Shown in pieces: positions 20,390 to 31,114 of a stretch of DNA of 64,000 bases. This DNA comes from Mortierella alpina. Taxonomy: Eukaryota > Mortierellomycota > Mortierellomycetes > Mortierellales > Mortierellaceae. The first letter of the stretch is position 1; every line of letters begins with the position of its first letter. The stretch spans positions 62,001 through 126,000 of the forward strand of contig JANATF010000012.1 of NCBI GenBank assembly GCA_029449245.1. The letters are read 5' to 3'. The translations under genes were made by a program, and so were the position numbers. The notes under the pieces were generated by a model, which saw only the letters and a program-made list of their open reading frames with translations, did not search any database and was not told the origin of the DNA.

Positions 20390-22684
20390 CTACATAAAGA
20401 CGGCTTTGCGCCCATACCAGTCTTCTTGCCTGTACGCGCCGACCTTTGAGAATGTGCTAATTCGAACTCCAATCAAGACCTGTGCCTGCGCCATAAAGAT
20501 CTGATCCATCATCATCGCCCCAAAAACACCCAACTTCTCTCTTGAGCCCATCTTCTGGTGGTCAAGCACATGCCATCCCAGATACCGGAACTGAGCCAAC
20601 TCCTCGGGTCGGTCCTCGTTGGTCGAAACGTAAACTGGCAAGCCTCGGAGCGATGGGTCTGCAACGAGGAGATCTTGCAGCGTTGACGCGAGCTCCTGGG
20701 TCGTTGGAAGGCAAGTCTGCAAGGCGTGCTGGAAATGCTGCTGGCAGTAGTCGATGAAATCTCCGCGTCGAACGTGTATGGAGATGAAGGGGCCATGGGA
20801 CGGGATAAGGGCATTGTTGACCTGGATCTCGCTGTCGTCGTTCGTCACCTTACGAAGACTCGCATCGTAGAGGTTGGTGTCTGTCACAATAGCACTGTTC
20901 ATGAGACCACTGCCGTCTACATCGCGGCCGTTCTCATTGCTTTCATGCTCATCCTCTCGTCGCTGTTGTTCCTGCTGTGATTCATGAGACTCTTCTACTG
21001 TCGAATCCAAGCTCAGCTGCTCCTTGACCGGTTGGTCAGAGTGCTCGTCCTTGTATCGCTGCTTCATCGACATCTGCGCCTGCAAGTCGTCAGCTGCCAG
21101 TTTATCGAGTGCGCCTGCAAAGAATCGTTCAACCGCTTGCGTAAAGTAAAAATACCGCCCATAGAGATCCCATTCCTCCTTCCTGGGTACTGCAATTTTG
21201 TAGCCATGTGTGATGCATAGCATCTGCTCGTTTTCCAGGCTCCGAAGCGCTGGAACAAGCTCGTTGAAATCGATGGTCTCAATCTCGAGTTGAGTCATGG
21301 ACAAGTCAAATTTCCACTGCTTCAAGAACTCTTTGGCAGAAAAGTCCAGAGGACGGAGGGATCCGACTCCGCAGGTGATATGACACTTGAGACTTTCGGC
21401 AGCTACAATCCTGTCGGGCTCTCTAAGATCTTGGAACTCGACGACTTTCACGCCCGTCAGGTACATGAAGGTATCGAGATCGAAGTAGCTGGACCACGGC
21501 TGGTTCTGCTTCGACTTGTCGTGGCTTGACGCTGTGATGGGTGGGAGGATCAGTGTCCGATCAAGAGACTTGGCGATCATGATGGCTCGGAGCATACTGT
21601 AGAACTGGTTGGTCAGGCCTGCGTAGGGGAGATAAGTCATATATTTAACGCTGGCGTCCAGCCGACTGTCGAGAGAGTGCTGCTGCTGCTGCTTTGTTCC
21701 CCCCACCTTGGGCAAAACAATATAGTCCTCCTCCAGTTCCTGGTAATCATCCTCCGAGAGAGTGTCAGAAGTCTCGCTCCAGATGTCAACATATGCCTCC
21801 TGAGGGGTGGCGCCTGCGATACCCGTCAGTGCTTGCGTATTGCCATCAAAATCATCCTGGTTGGCCTCTTCCTCCTCGAGTGTGTTTTCCTCGCCCTCCA
21901 TATTGATCCCGTCAAGGCTATAGTCCAGTTCTGCATACTCTTCTCTGTCGGAGCCAGCATCTTTGCTGTTAATGTCAGCCTCTTCAGAAGGGTTCCCGCT
22001 GGCCTCTTCCAGTGAGCTTAGTACAGAATTCGAACCGTCATTATCGCCTACGGCACTCCCAGGTTGCCTACTTGAATCCCAATCCAGTTTTAGCCGTCCT
22101 GAAAGCTGACTCCACGACCGCTCGGGGTCCAATCGTAGCCCTCCAGCTCCTGCAACAGCCGTATCATCGTTCATCATCAAGCCGTCGTCTCCGAACATCA
22201 CATCCGCGGGTACTGGTAATCGTTTCCGTCCATGCTGCGAGAGCGGCCCGGTGGAAGCTGGTTCGAAGCGCCTTTTAGAGCGTTGGCATTGCCCCGTTGC
22301 GAGATCACATCCAGAGTAATGAAACAGTAGCAGCGTTACTGATGAAAAGAAGAAGAGAATAGCTAGCATGCAGGCGATCTGGCGGTTTCGTTTTGCGGCC
22401 TGGCGTTTGTTGACAGAAGGATGCCAATGCACCTGCAGCGACTTTCTTCGGGCCAGTTGGGGGCGGGATGGCGAGGAGAGTGATGACTGTAATGATGGAC
22501 TACAAGGTGAAGTGGCGGCCGAGGAAGAGTTTATGGTAACGGCTTGGAGGTTGCTGGTGGAAACGACTTGGCTATGGGTGTGATTATGGGTGTAGTTGTT
22601 GGTACTATGCCGGTATGGGGGAGGGTGTGCCTGGTACATGGGGAGGTGGTATTCCTCTTTGTTATGGTCTGTGGGCCGTGTCAT
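20390..22684 (-). CDS. Type II membrane O-fucosyltransferase-like glycosyltransferase
   Basis: 764 aa, one exon, ATG 22684. A cytosolic N-terminus of about 100 residues rich in His/Ser/Pro is followed by one membrane anchor (residues 103-122, CMLAILFFFSSVTLLLFHY), as in Golgi type II enzymes. A long acidic stem follows (to about 330). The catalytic part matches the GDP-fucose O-fucosyltransferase family (PF10250): YLPYAGLTNQFYSMLRAI with nucleotide-sugar-binding character, and GPFISIHVRRGDFIDYC, whose HxRRxDF core contains the arginine expected to contact GDP-fucose. Near the end VYVSTNEDRPEEL and the VLIGVRISTFS block close the fold. A 90-residue acidic insertion (PVKEQLSLDSTVEES..) lies between the two halves of the domain. 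Acceptor unknown. The paralogy with the GT23-like pair at 49-55 kb is only at fold level. Confidence 0.82.
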   Translation of the reverse strand: MTRPTDHNKEEYHLPMYQAHPPPYRHSTNNYTHNHTHSQVVSTSNLQAVTINSSSAATSPCSPSLQSSLSSPSRPQLARRKSLQVHWHPSVNKRQAAKRNRQIACMLAILFFFSSVTLLLFHYSGCDLATGQCQRSKRRFEPASTGPLSQHGRKRLPVPADVMFGDDGLMMNDDTAVAGAGGLRLDPERSWSQLSGRLKLDWDSSRQPGSAVGDNDGSNSVLSSLEEASGNPSEEADINSKDAGSDREEYAELDYSLDGINMEGEENTLEEEEANQDDFDGNTQALTGIAGATPQEAYVDIWSETSDTLSEDDYQELEEDYIVLPKVGGTKQQQQHSLDSRLDASVKYMTYLPYAGLTNQFYSMLRAIMIAKSLDRTLILPPITASSHDKSKQNQPWSSYFDLDTFMYLTGVKVVEFQDLREPDRIVAAESLKCHITCGVGSLRPLDFSAKEFLKQWKFDLSMTQLEIETIDFNELVPALRSLENEQMLCITHGYKIAVPRKEEWDLYGRYFYFTQAVERFFAGALDKLAADDLQAQMSMKQRYKDEHSDQPVKEQLSLDSTVEESHESQQEQQRREDEHESNENGRDVDGSGLMNSAIVTDTNLYDASLRKVTNDDSEIQVNNALIPSHGPFISIHVRRGDFIDYCQQHFQHALQTCLPTTQELASTLQDLLVADPSLRGLPVYVSTNEDRPEELAQFRYLGWHVLDHQKMGSREKLGVFGAMMMDQIFMAQAQVLIGVRISTFSKVGAYRQEDWYGRKAVFM

Positions 22685-25121
22685 GATGGAGGCGTAACGG
22701 TGATGAAAAATGTACAGTGAAGGAGACGAAGCTTTCCAGTATGTGGTATGTGCGATGAAGAGCGCCTGCAGTAGTCAAATTGAACAAGAGCGAGATGGAG
22801 AGAAGGGGAAAAGGTCGCGAAGAAGACAGACAACAAAAGAGAAAAGGGTGAGGGACGGAAAGTTGAGGAGGCAGGTGCTGTTGCTTTAAGTAGTGTGCCA
22901 GTACATGTGCATGCTTCCAGAAGACGACGAAACACAAAAGACGACGCCAGCCAGGGACAACTTTTGTTTTTCCTCGCTCACTTGGATCAAAGATCTTCAA
23001 TATGGTCCTGGAAGAACCATTTGTCAAAACTGTGTGCTGGCTCTCGTTCTAACTCTAGCGATGGCCCCGGCTCCTTATTTGACTCCTATCCGTCTTTTCC
23101 ATCGGCGCCTCCGTCGCGCTCCTCGTCTCTATTTTATTCTCTTTGCTATGAGGGACATGTAGAAGATTCGCCGCAACGTCTGAGCGCTGAAATATACAGA
23201 GAATGAGAGCACAGGAGCGGATTCTTTGATGCTCAAGTGCTTGCTTAGTCGAGGAGGTTCTTCTAGGAGTCCGCGTCAAGACGGCCCAAGGACGGGAAAA
23301 TTTTAAGGGACCGTCAGCCTTTGTCCCGCACACCTTTTGGAGAAAGGGGGTGGATCGAGCATAGACGATGCCACATAGAGTGGGATTTATAAAAAAAAAT
23401 GCACTCTGCAGATAATGCGCATATGCTTAGTGTATGCTGTTGTCCTGGACTAAGAACCACGTTGCAACTCCGGATGGGCATTGTGCATCAGCATATTCCT
23501 CAGGCCCATTGAGGGCCGGCTTGGCATGGAGGGTCTCCTGAGTTGCGACAGCTGCCGCATAACACAGGAGAAATAGCCAGGGTCGCTGCGAGAAAAGAGA
23601 GGATAGCGAGGATAGAGAGGGGGGAGGGGAGAGGGGATAGGGAGAGCCAATGGCATATGCATGCCAACAGCAGCTCGTCCTTGAAACGAAGTTCCAGAGC
23701 CCAATCGTCAGCACTTGGACAGCACCATGGTGGCTGTGCTATAGGCCGCAGTACTCTTGCTCAGCACCTGTGCTTTGCTTAACAACCACCACGGCGACAA
23801 GTTGCACTCTTTGTTCCTTCCCCAATTCATTTGTGCCCTTGGCGGCACTTTGCAGCAGCAATCAAGGCAGCACATGTCACGTATTTGCGCCTCGCCGCTC
23901 CAACCAACTATTATAGGCCTCCATCCATCCAGTCACTTCTTCGAGATTGGAATTGAGGATAACCGACAAAGATATCATCAATATGCAGATACACTCAGCT
24001 CAAAAACACTTTGCTGAAGCGTTAATGAGATTCCAGGATCCCAAAGCATGCTGCTGCTCGAAGCCTTTAGAATAGCAAGACTTTAAGCAGTGTCTGATGA
24101 GGTCGGATGGCAAGCCTGTCCAGTGAGTCAGTTGCTGCAAAAGCAAAAGACTTCCCACATCCAACGCGCCTGAGTTGGAATCACACCGTTCAATGACAAA
24201 TGCACCAAATGGATGGTTAGAGCTTCACGGCTCAAAAACACTCTGCTGGGGCGATAATGAGATTCCAGGATCCCAAAGCATGCTGCTACCCGAAGCCTTT
24301 AGCATAGCAAGACTTTAAGCAGTGTCTGATGATGCTGGAGGCAAGCCAATCCAGTGATGAGTTGCCGCGAAAGCAAAGACCTCTCACATCAAACGCGCGT
24401 GAGTTGGAACCACAGCCGCCGAAATTTTGGTAGCAGGAATAGCATTCGCTCCCGTGTATCAATAATAGCATATAGCTCGGTGGGAATTAGCTGAATGCAC
24501 TGTACGAAAGAAAAATGGTTGAAGGAGCAAGAGGGGATAAGGCGTGCTCGAGTCAAGCGCCAGACCTCTTCTCAATGCATTGTTGTACAGCAGCGTTCCC
24601 TCCTCCAATAGTACCGTCCTCCAGTGACAAGTTGACAACTTACAACTTACTGCGCCATGTGCAATAAGAGGGGTTATGGCTGCTGGGGCAATTGGCCAAT
24701 CGGCGTGCGGAGCAGCAGTGGAGCTCCATTTGCTCCAACGCAGCACTTGCGAGTGGAGAGGATTTTTCTTGTGTGCATTTTGAGAGGTCAATAGTAGTGA
24801 GATATGCACATGGACGATGGACAGGCTTAAACAGATTGCCTGGGCAAAAGCGACTTTTGTGTGTGTGTCCCTGTGTCGAGCCGAGTGTTTATTTTCTTTC
24901 CCTTGCCAACCTGTTTGTATTCTCTCTCTCTCTCTCTCGCCCCTTTTCCTGCACCTCATCATCATCCCCATCCTCATCCTCACCGAGTAGAGACATTCCC
25001 ACAGACAGCGAACCCTTGCTCTGCACTGTCCATACCCCCCACACATTCTCGCACCTTTGCTTCTCACACTCATCCCCTCGTTCTCCCCACTATTCCTCTA
25101 ATCTCCGGAACAATCAACCCA
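22685..25121. other. Intergenic region with a long direct repeat and a (TC)n tract
   Basis: Divergent promoters of the fucosyltransferase-like gene (left) and the IPT-ankyrin gene (right). No gene supported; open frames are short and overlap on both strands. Contains the ~190-bp direct repeat described separately and a (TC)n tract at about 24921-24938, roughly 180 bp before the regulator ATG, typical of pyrimidine-rich fungal promoters. Confidence 0.55.
23998..24418 (+). repeat. Direct repeat of ~190 bp, two copies
   Basis: Copy 1 spans about 23998-24188 and copy 2 about 24230-24418, separated by about 41 bp. Shared blocks: GCTCAAAAACACT, AATGAGATTCCAGGATCCCA, AAGCATGCTGCT, CGAAGCCTTTAG, TAGCAAGACTTTAAGCAGTG and GAGTTGGAA. 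Divergence is moderate, so the duplication is not recent. No open frame is conserved between the copies. Confidence 0.85.
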
Positions 25122-28100
25122 ATGCCTCCCCACTCTTCCTCCAACCTCCTGCAGGCCCTCGGTCAGTCCGATCTCGCCGCCTTTGATGCCACCTTCTTGC
25201 ATCAGCACGAGGTAAATAACCCACACCTTCCTGCCATCGCATCGATTTTCAGCTCTTCCGGTTGAGCAGGAGAATATTCTTGGCCGATGTGAATGTGCAA
25301 TTCGCTTATTCTTTTTCTGCTTCCTCTCTGCCAATCTCGCTTCGCAGGAGTCAACCATCCGTCTGGGCGATCTGAAAAAGGCTCAACTCGCTACTCCCGA
25401 GTGGAACGATTCTCTGCTGTATTCGCTCAACGAGACCTTGGGAAGGCAAGTTCACACAAGCTGTCCTCAGTTTTATGGTTTACAGTTTCTTGGTAGAAAT
25501 GAAATACACCCGACTACCGCAGCCCAAATCCTTACGTTCGCTGCTCTCCACTCCTTCCTCGCAGCTTCAGCAAGCCCACCACTTCCCACCGCCTGAACGT
25601 CAAGACGCACGTCTTCAAGAAAGAGCTTCAGGAGTACATTCCCACCCAGATCGAGGATCGTCTGCGTATCGAGACCATCATCTATGTTGAGCTCTCCATC
25701 GTCGATCACAACAACAACCTCGTCAGCATTTACGACTATGCTCGTCTGCCCAAGGACTTGTTTTTCTCGCAGCCTGACAAAGTCATGTCGGCCGAGGAGA
25801 TGGCCACCAAGCGCATCGTCGATATCGCTGCCGTCCTTCAGTGCCCCTCCAACAACTGGCAGGAGGAGAAGGAAGCCTGTTTGCGCTGCGCCCGTCGCAT
25901 GTCCACGAAGATGGACCAGACTGAAAGCAGAGTAAGTTGTTTGCACGATTCCTTTCATTTAACCTTCTGAGCGGAGGTCTCCAGATTCAGAGATGACGCA
26001 TAGCGGCAGCGGAGATCAGTGAAGCGGCGACAGGTTTGAAAATGGGCGGGCACTGAACTTTGTGTGCATGGTGGTGCACTCGTTCTACACACAACTCAAC
26101 AGCAGCAACTGGTCCTTTTGAAGTATTGATTGCCCTACCTAATCCAGTGTCTTTCACCTCCAAAAAAAGATTATGCACATGCTCCCTGAGTTACACCGCA
26201 CCGAGAACGGCGACGCCCTGATCAGCTTCCGCTCCGGTGTTGCCAACATCCAGTTCAAGATCAATTGCTACTGCGGGCACAAGAAGGAGAAGGAGGGCTT
26301 TGTTATCCGCTTTGACTCCAAGTCCGATGTGTCAATTGCCTCTCATGTCACCCTGCCTTTGATGTTCTACCACCAGAACAAGAACAGGGTCGCATCGCGC
26401 GCACTCGCCGCCGCTGCCAAGGCGCAAGGTCAGACTGATCAGCAACAACCGGATGCCGCTACTCGCAACATTGTCAAGACTGTGAGCACCAAGACGAAGC
26501 GAGAAAGTAGGAGTAAACCTGGGCATAGTCCTATAGGGCAGCAAAGGCATCAAATACCTTCGCCTCCCAACTCTCTCCTGGACTCGCCCTTGGAGTGGAA
26601 CTCTAGCCCTGAGATGGACGACATTAACGACAGCTCCGACACTCCCTTCACTGTGCCCTCGCCACCTCCCCCAGACCCGTTGATATCCCTGTTCCCCGAG
26701 TCCATGCAGGACCAGCAGCAGCAGCAGCAGGCCGCCCTCGCCCTCATCAGCCACATGACCCCCAACAGCGGACCAGTTCGTGGCGGTACCCTGGTCACCA
26801 TCCACGGCTCCGGCTTCACTATCGGCGAGGTCATGTACGTCTGCTTTGGTGAAAACCTCGTGCCCATCATTCCTCAGCGCGACCACATGTTGGAGTGTGT
26901 TACTCCAGCATCGAACAAGGCCGAGACCGTACCAGTCTTTGCCGTGAACGCAATGGAGTCGACCGTGGCCCAGGCTACCTTCACCTACATTGACGACAAC
27001 GAGAAGGAACTTATCAAGCTGGCATTGCAGCGCGTATTGAGCATCTCTGCCCGCATGGACGGTCCTTTGGACAATGTCCTCACCCGTGCCAACGAGTTCA
27101 CCATGTGGAGCGAGCTCCTGGAGGGCGGCTTGGATGACTCGTCCTCGGCCATGACTTTGTTCGCTAACGCCGAGAAGCTCGTGCTCGAATCTTTCCAACT
27201 CTTGGACACCCCCTTGGCCAAGAACTGCGAAGGTCTTTTGATCGTGAACAACACTGGCCACACCATGCTCCACCTCGCCGTCGCACTCCAGTTCGAGACG
27301 TTGGTCCGGGATCTTTTGGTCCGCGGCGCCGATGTAACCGTCCAGGACAAGAACGGATATTCCGCCATGGACTGGGCTCGCCACTTGAACAGCCAGCGCA
27401 TGATGGATATTCTCTCTGGCGTTGCTGGTTCTCCTGCCACTGAGGCCAAGGCCATGGCCACCTCTGGTTCTGTCGCTGTTGTCGGCACCAAGTCTCTTTT
27501 CGCTGGCGAGGACGATGTTGTTGCCCAGGGCTTGCTGTCGTCGGTTAGTCCAGGCTCCCATCCCGCCGCCACCGATCAACCTGGATTTGATCACAGCGAG
27601 GGCAGCATAACGCACTCAACTGGTATACAGGACGACAGGACGGCTTGCGTCAAGAACCCCTTGGGTCTAAACAACCATACCGACCCACACATGGACTTTG
27701 AATGGGAAGGCTTTGGTCAAGGACCAGGAAAAGTGGTTGCTCACGATAACGACGAGAATCAACTCGTCGGGGAGATCCCACCGCAGTATGGACGACACCT
27801 GCCACTCACCACGGATCAACATCAGCACCAGTATGGCCAGACCTTGTCTGCCATCCCCGCAGCAACTGATTCTGAAGCAATGGTGAAGGCTCACACGCCC
27901 GTACAAGGAGGTGAAGCTCCCGCCCCACAGCGCCGCTTGCCAATAGCTGCTGTTGGCCAGGCAGGGGTTATACAGAGTTTGCTCGAACAGAACATCCCTA
28001 TATCGAAACCTGCCATCGCACACTGCCCTATAGGCGGCTCCAGCGAAACACCGGAGCAACCTGTGGGAGGTCTAGATCGTACTACCCCTATCGGTCACGA

Positions 28101-28620
28101 CGCGGTTGCAACAGAAGGGTGTACCACGGCAGTCGAGCGTACGGAAATGCAAGCTTCGTCCGGTGTCCCAGGGAGTGGCAGTAGTCAAGGCATTCAAGCA
28201 AGCGGCCGTATAGATGGGCTCGATGTTCGATTGCCAATAGTTGATGTCGGTACCAGCATCATTGATCAGCAACAACGCTCTCTCGAGACGTCCGCAGGTG
28301 TGGCGAGCGAGAGATACAGTCTTCTCACGGCTGACGAAGGCGAAGTTGTTGTCGATGATGTTGAAGTAGAGGTTGCCGACAGCAACGAAGGCGGGTCGCA
28401 AAACTCCGCCACAACTCAGGCTGTAATTCAGAGCAGCCGCAACGATGTCGAGTCTGAATCACTGTTGTTTTTGGGCGGGCTGCCCGTGACCCTGTCGCCG
28501 CGCTCGAACCGAACTCTAGGAACTGCAGTGTCGAACCCTCAAGATGGCTCTGCTGGTAGCAAGAACACCGAGCAGGATTTGAACCCCGCGTCCTCATCAC
28601 CCGAGAACGATGTCGAATAA
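25122..28620 (+). CDS. Mga2/Spt23-like transcriptional regulator (IPT/TIG plus ankyrin)
   Basis: Four exons: 25122-25211, 25348-25445, 25565-25931 and 26170-28620, about 1,001 aa. The second intron has a GC donor (AAG|GCAAGT). The N-terminal 300 residues carry a DNA-binding-like region (RIETIIYVELSIVDHNN; YDYARLPKDLFF; INCYCGHKKEKEGF). The IPT/TIG domain is at about 380-465 (PNSGPVRGGTLVTIHGSGF..FGENLVPI), followed by an ankyrin pair at about 537-610 (NNTGHTMLHLAVALQFETLVRDLLVRGADVTVQDKNGYSAMDWA). The yeast relatives are ER-anchored sensors of membrane lipid state that control desaturase expression after proteolytic release. Here the 390-residue C-terminal tail is polar and disordered and no hydrophobic anchor is seen, so membrane tethering is not evident. 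A short CAG run encodes Gln near residues 360-370. The exon 3 acceptor could also be 6 bp further downstream in the same frame. Confidence 0.85.
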
Positions 28621-28948
28621 GTCTCGAAAAAGCAAAGGGACTTTTTTTTTCGATACGACTCTGATGACTGGGAATAGAGAACCCCTTACGCGCGCGGCTG
28701 GTCCACGTTCATTTTCTTGATTCCTTGTTCTTGTATATATATACTTGTCATAGCATCTTTTTTTCTATTTTTCTTTTTCGTTTTGCGTGTCTCTTTGTGT
28801 ACTTTTACCTTTTTCTGTCTACTTCTTGACAGCATCTCTGCATGTTCATCAGAGCAACAATAAACAACAAGACGTTTTTATTAATCAATCATTTCTTTCC
28901 TTGGGGAGTAGAAACTACAACAAGTTGGTGGTTATTCTTGGACTCGCA
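28621..28948. other. Convergent 3' region
   Basis: Space between the regulator stop and the dehydrogenase stop. AT-rich, with T-runs and a TATATATATA stretch near 28735; no gene seen. Likely holds both 3' UTRs. Confidence 0.5.
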
Positions 28949-29770
28949 TTAAACACCCATGCCTCCATTTACCCTGATGGTCTGACCATTCACCCACTTG
29001 GAATCATTGCTCGCCAAGAACGAAACTACTCCAGCAATATCCTCCGTCTGGCCCAAGCGGCCCTGAGGATGGAGTGATTGAAAGAACGCCACATGGGCAT
29101 CGTCCAATGGCGCCCTGAACCCCTCCGTGTCCACAGGTCCTGGCGCAATCGAGTTCACTGTAATACCGGAGCCTCCGAAGGTCTTGTCCTTGGCCAACGT
29201 GCGCGTCACCTGCTCGAGGGCACCCTTGGAGGCGCTATAGAGCATATGGTCACCCTGAACCATTGAAAGGCTCGTCAAACTGGTCGAGATCGTGATGATC
29301 CTGGATCCTCCCACAGGGCTGCCTCCAGTCTTGAGTGCGTGGGCTTCGTCCTGAGCCTGAGCCAGATATGGCTGTGCGATCTTGGAAAAGAACATGGGGC
29401 CTTTGACGTTGGTATTAAAGGCTTCCAGGTAGGAGGCTTCGGTCATGTTTTGGATGGACTGGAAGACCAGCCAGCCGGCGTTTAGGACGACGACGTCGAG
29501 GCGACCAAACGCTGCCAGGGTCGCGTCCAGCAGATGCTGCCCTTGTTCCACATGACCAATGTCGCCCTGGACTGCAATGGCTCGGATTGGTGATGATTGG
29601 ACCCCAGTGGGTAGGGTTTCGATCTCGTCAACGACTTCTTGAGCCTTGGCAGCGTTGGAGTGGTAGTTGATAACGACATTGAAGCCGTCGTGGGCGAGGC
29701 GGAGAGCAATAGTGCGGCCGATTCCGCGGGAGGAGCCGGTGACGATAGCGACGCGACGAGTGGACGACAT
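28949..29770 (-). CDS. Short-chain dehydrogenase/reductase (classical SDR)
   Basis: 273 aa, one exon, ATG 29770. Cofactor-binding TGSSRGIG at residues 11-18, NAG motif (VVVLNAGWL) near 98, catalytic Ser in ITISTS and YSASK with catalytic Tyr and Lys, then PGPVDTEGF and a C-terminal SKWVNGQTIRVNGGMG typical of FabG-like SDRs. The residues after beta-2 (INYHSN) suggest NADP(H) preference, which is inference. Substrate unknown. A possible TATA-like TTTATAT lies about 105 bp upstream on the minus strand. Complete; no anomaly. Confidence 0.93.
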   Translation of the reverse strand: MSSTRRVAIVTGSSRGIGRTIALRLAHDGFNVVINYHSNAAKAQEVVDEIETLPTGVQSSPIRAIAVQGDIGHVEQGQHLLDATLAAFGRLDVVVLNAGWLVFQSIQNMTEASYLEAFNTNVKGPMFFSKIAQPYLAQAQDEAHALKTGGSPVGGSRIITISTSLTSLSMVQGDHMLYSASKGALEQVTRTLAKDKTFGGSGITVNSIAPGPVDTEGFRAPLDDAHVAFFQSLHPQGRLGQTEDIAGVVSFLASNDSKWVNGQTIRVNGGMGV

Positions 29771-30437
29771 GTTTTTAACGTTTGGTAGGGGTTGATTATA
29801 ATGCGAGGCTGCAAAGAAGCGAAGGGGGACTGGTAATTGCTGTGAGAGAGTTGCAGAGGTGAAGCGGTTAATGATATAAAGCTGGGTGACGATCCGTATG
29901 CAGTTTTATAGTCGCACATCAAGATGTAGGTGCACGTTTAGTATACGAATGATGGCTTGAATGCCGCGTCATTTTGGAATATGCACCACGCCCACAACCC
30001 TAAAAGAACAGAGTTATATCTGAACGCTGATTGCTGTGCTTCGAGGTCTGAGCAGAGTACGCTCCTTTATGACGCGTCCTGAGCGTGATTGGCCAGTCAT
30101 GTCTGGGCTATAAACTTTATTTCGTGAGCACTGTGAAAGGGGACACCTCTGCATCCTGTAAAGTACGTCGCGCTGGGATGGCTTTTGAGATTACGCAGAA
30201 GTCTTGCCAAACTCGGGCACCAATGGCAGGTATTTGCATCGAGGCGATTCAGAAGCCTTATTGGAACGCTTCCGCATCGCTGCCCTCCCCGGAATTCTGC
30301 AGCTCTTGAGTTTGCGCAAGGCTTTCTGGAATTTTAACAATCTCTCAAAAGTTGCTGTCGCATTGTGTTGGATGGCAACGGGGTTGTCGCTAATTGAACA
30401 ATCGGCAACGACGCGGGCCTTGCTCTGTTTGGGCTGA
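29771..30437. other. Intergenic region with a possible coding remnant
   Basis: Upstream of the dehydrogenase. From about 30180 a plus-strand frame (77 codons ending 30437) looks partly coding (EALLERFRIAALPGILQLLSLRKAF) and sits directly before the WD40 fragment in another frame. It may be the decayed upstream part of the same gene. Nothing else seen. Confidence 0.35.
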
Positions 30438-31043
30438 GTGTCGACATTGGTTCGCTTACGGCTTTCCATGACAGCATTGACGGCATACGTCCGATTTGGC
30501 GAATATCCGTATCTCGAGGAAGAAAACCAGGTTAATTCGTGCGTGTACTCCCCGGACGGGAAGACACTTGCTGTGGGCCTCCACAGTGGCACAATTAGCT
30601 TGTACAACACCGCAACTTGGGATAAGATACGAAAATTAAGCGGCCACACCAGCAGCTCTGTTTACAGCGTGGTGTTTTCGCCAAGCGGCCAGCAGATTGC
30701 CTCGGGCAGTGACGACAAGACGGTGCGGCTCTGGGATGTGAAATCAGGTCTTTGTTTGGCTACTGTAAAGGATTTCCATGGTGCGATCTCGTCAATCGCT
30801 TGGAACGCAAGTGCAGACGGTTGCTACTTATCAACTGGGTGCGGAGATAAATCCGTTCGTATGTGGAGGGTCAAAGGAACCAGTCATCCAGCGTCTGTGC
30901 ACCTAGTCTGGAGCTCTTGGAATGACCAACTTGTTGTATCAGATACCAACATCTTGAACACGCAGGGTTTAAGCGGTACAAATAGAAAACTCTTAGAACA
31001 ACGCGGCGCTATCAGCAAGCAGATATCTCTGGAAGAGCCGTAG
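30438..31043 (+). pseudogene. WD40-repeat fragment of a large STAND/WD40 protein
   Basis: About 200 codons with three WD40 blades: VNSCVYSPDGKTLAVGLHSG..ISLYN; SVYSVVFSPSGQQIASGSDDKTVRLWDV; and ISSIAWNASADGCYLSTGCGDKSVRMWRV. It then degenerates and stops at 31043. There is no ATG in a good context (the frame opens with GTG) and a functional propeller needs about seven blades. Early-diverging fungi carry many NACHT or pentapeptide proteins with such C-terminal WD40 arrays; this looks like a truncated relict of one. A complete short protein cannot be excluded. Confidence 0.65.
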
Positions 31044-31114
31044 GTGTAAATAGTACGTATTAGGACCCACACTCTCGTCTCTTAAAATATCAGATTTGCA
31101 ACTCATTGTGATGT

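Noticed and set aside
24459-25073. 204-codon minus-strand frame in the regulator promoter
   Set aside because: Composed of low-complexity sequence opposite the pyrimidine-rich leader; no domain or splice support.
26332-27615. 427-codon minus-strand open frame
   Set aside because: It is the antisense shadow of the GC-rich exon 4 of the IPT-ankyrin gene; it has no recognisable domain.
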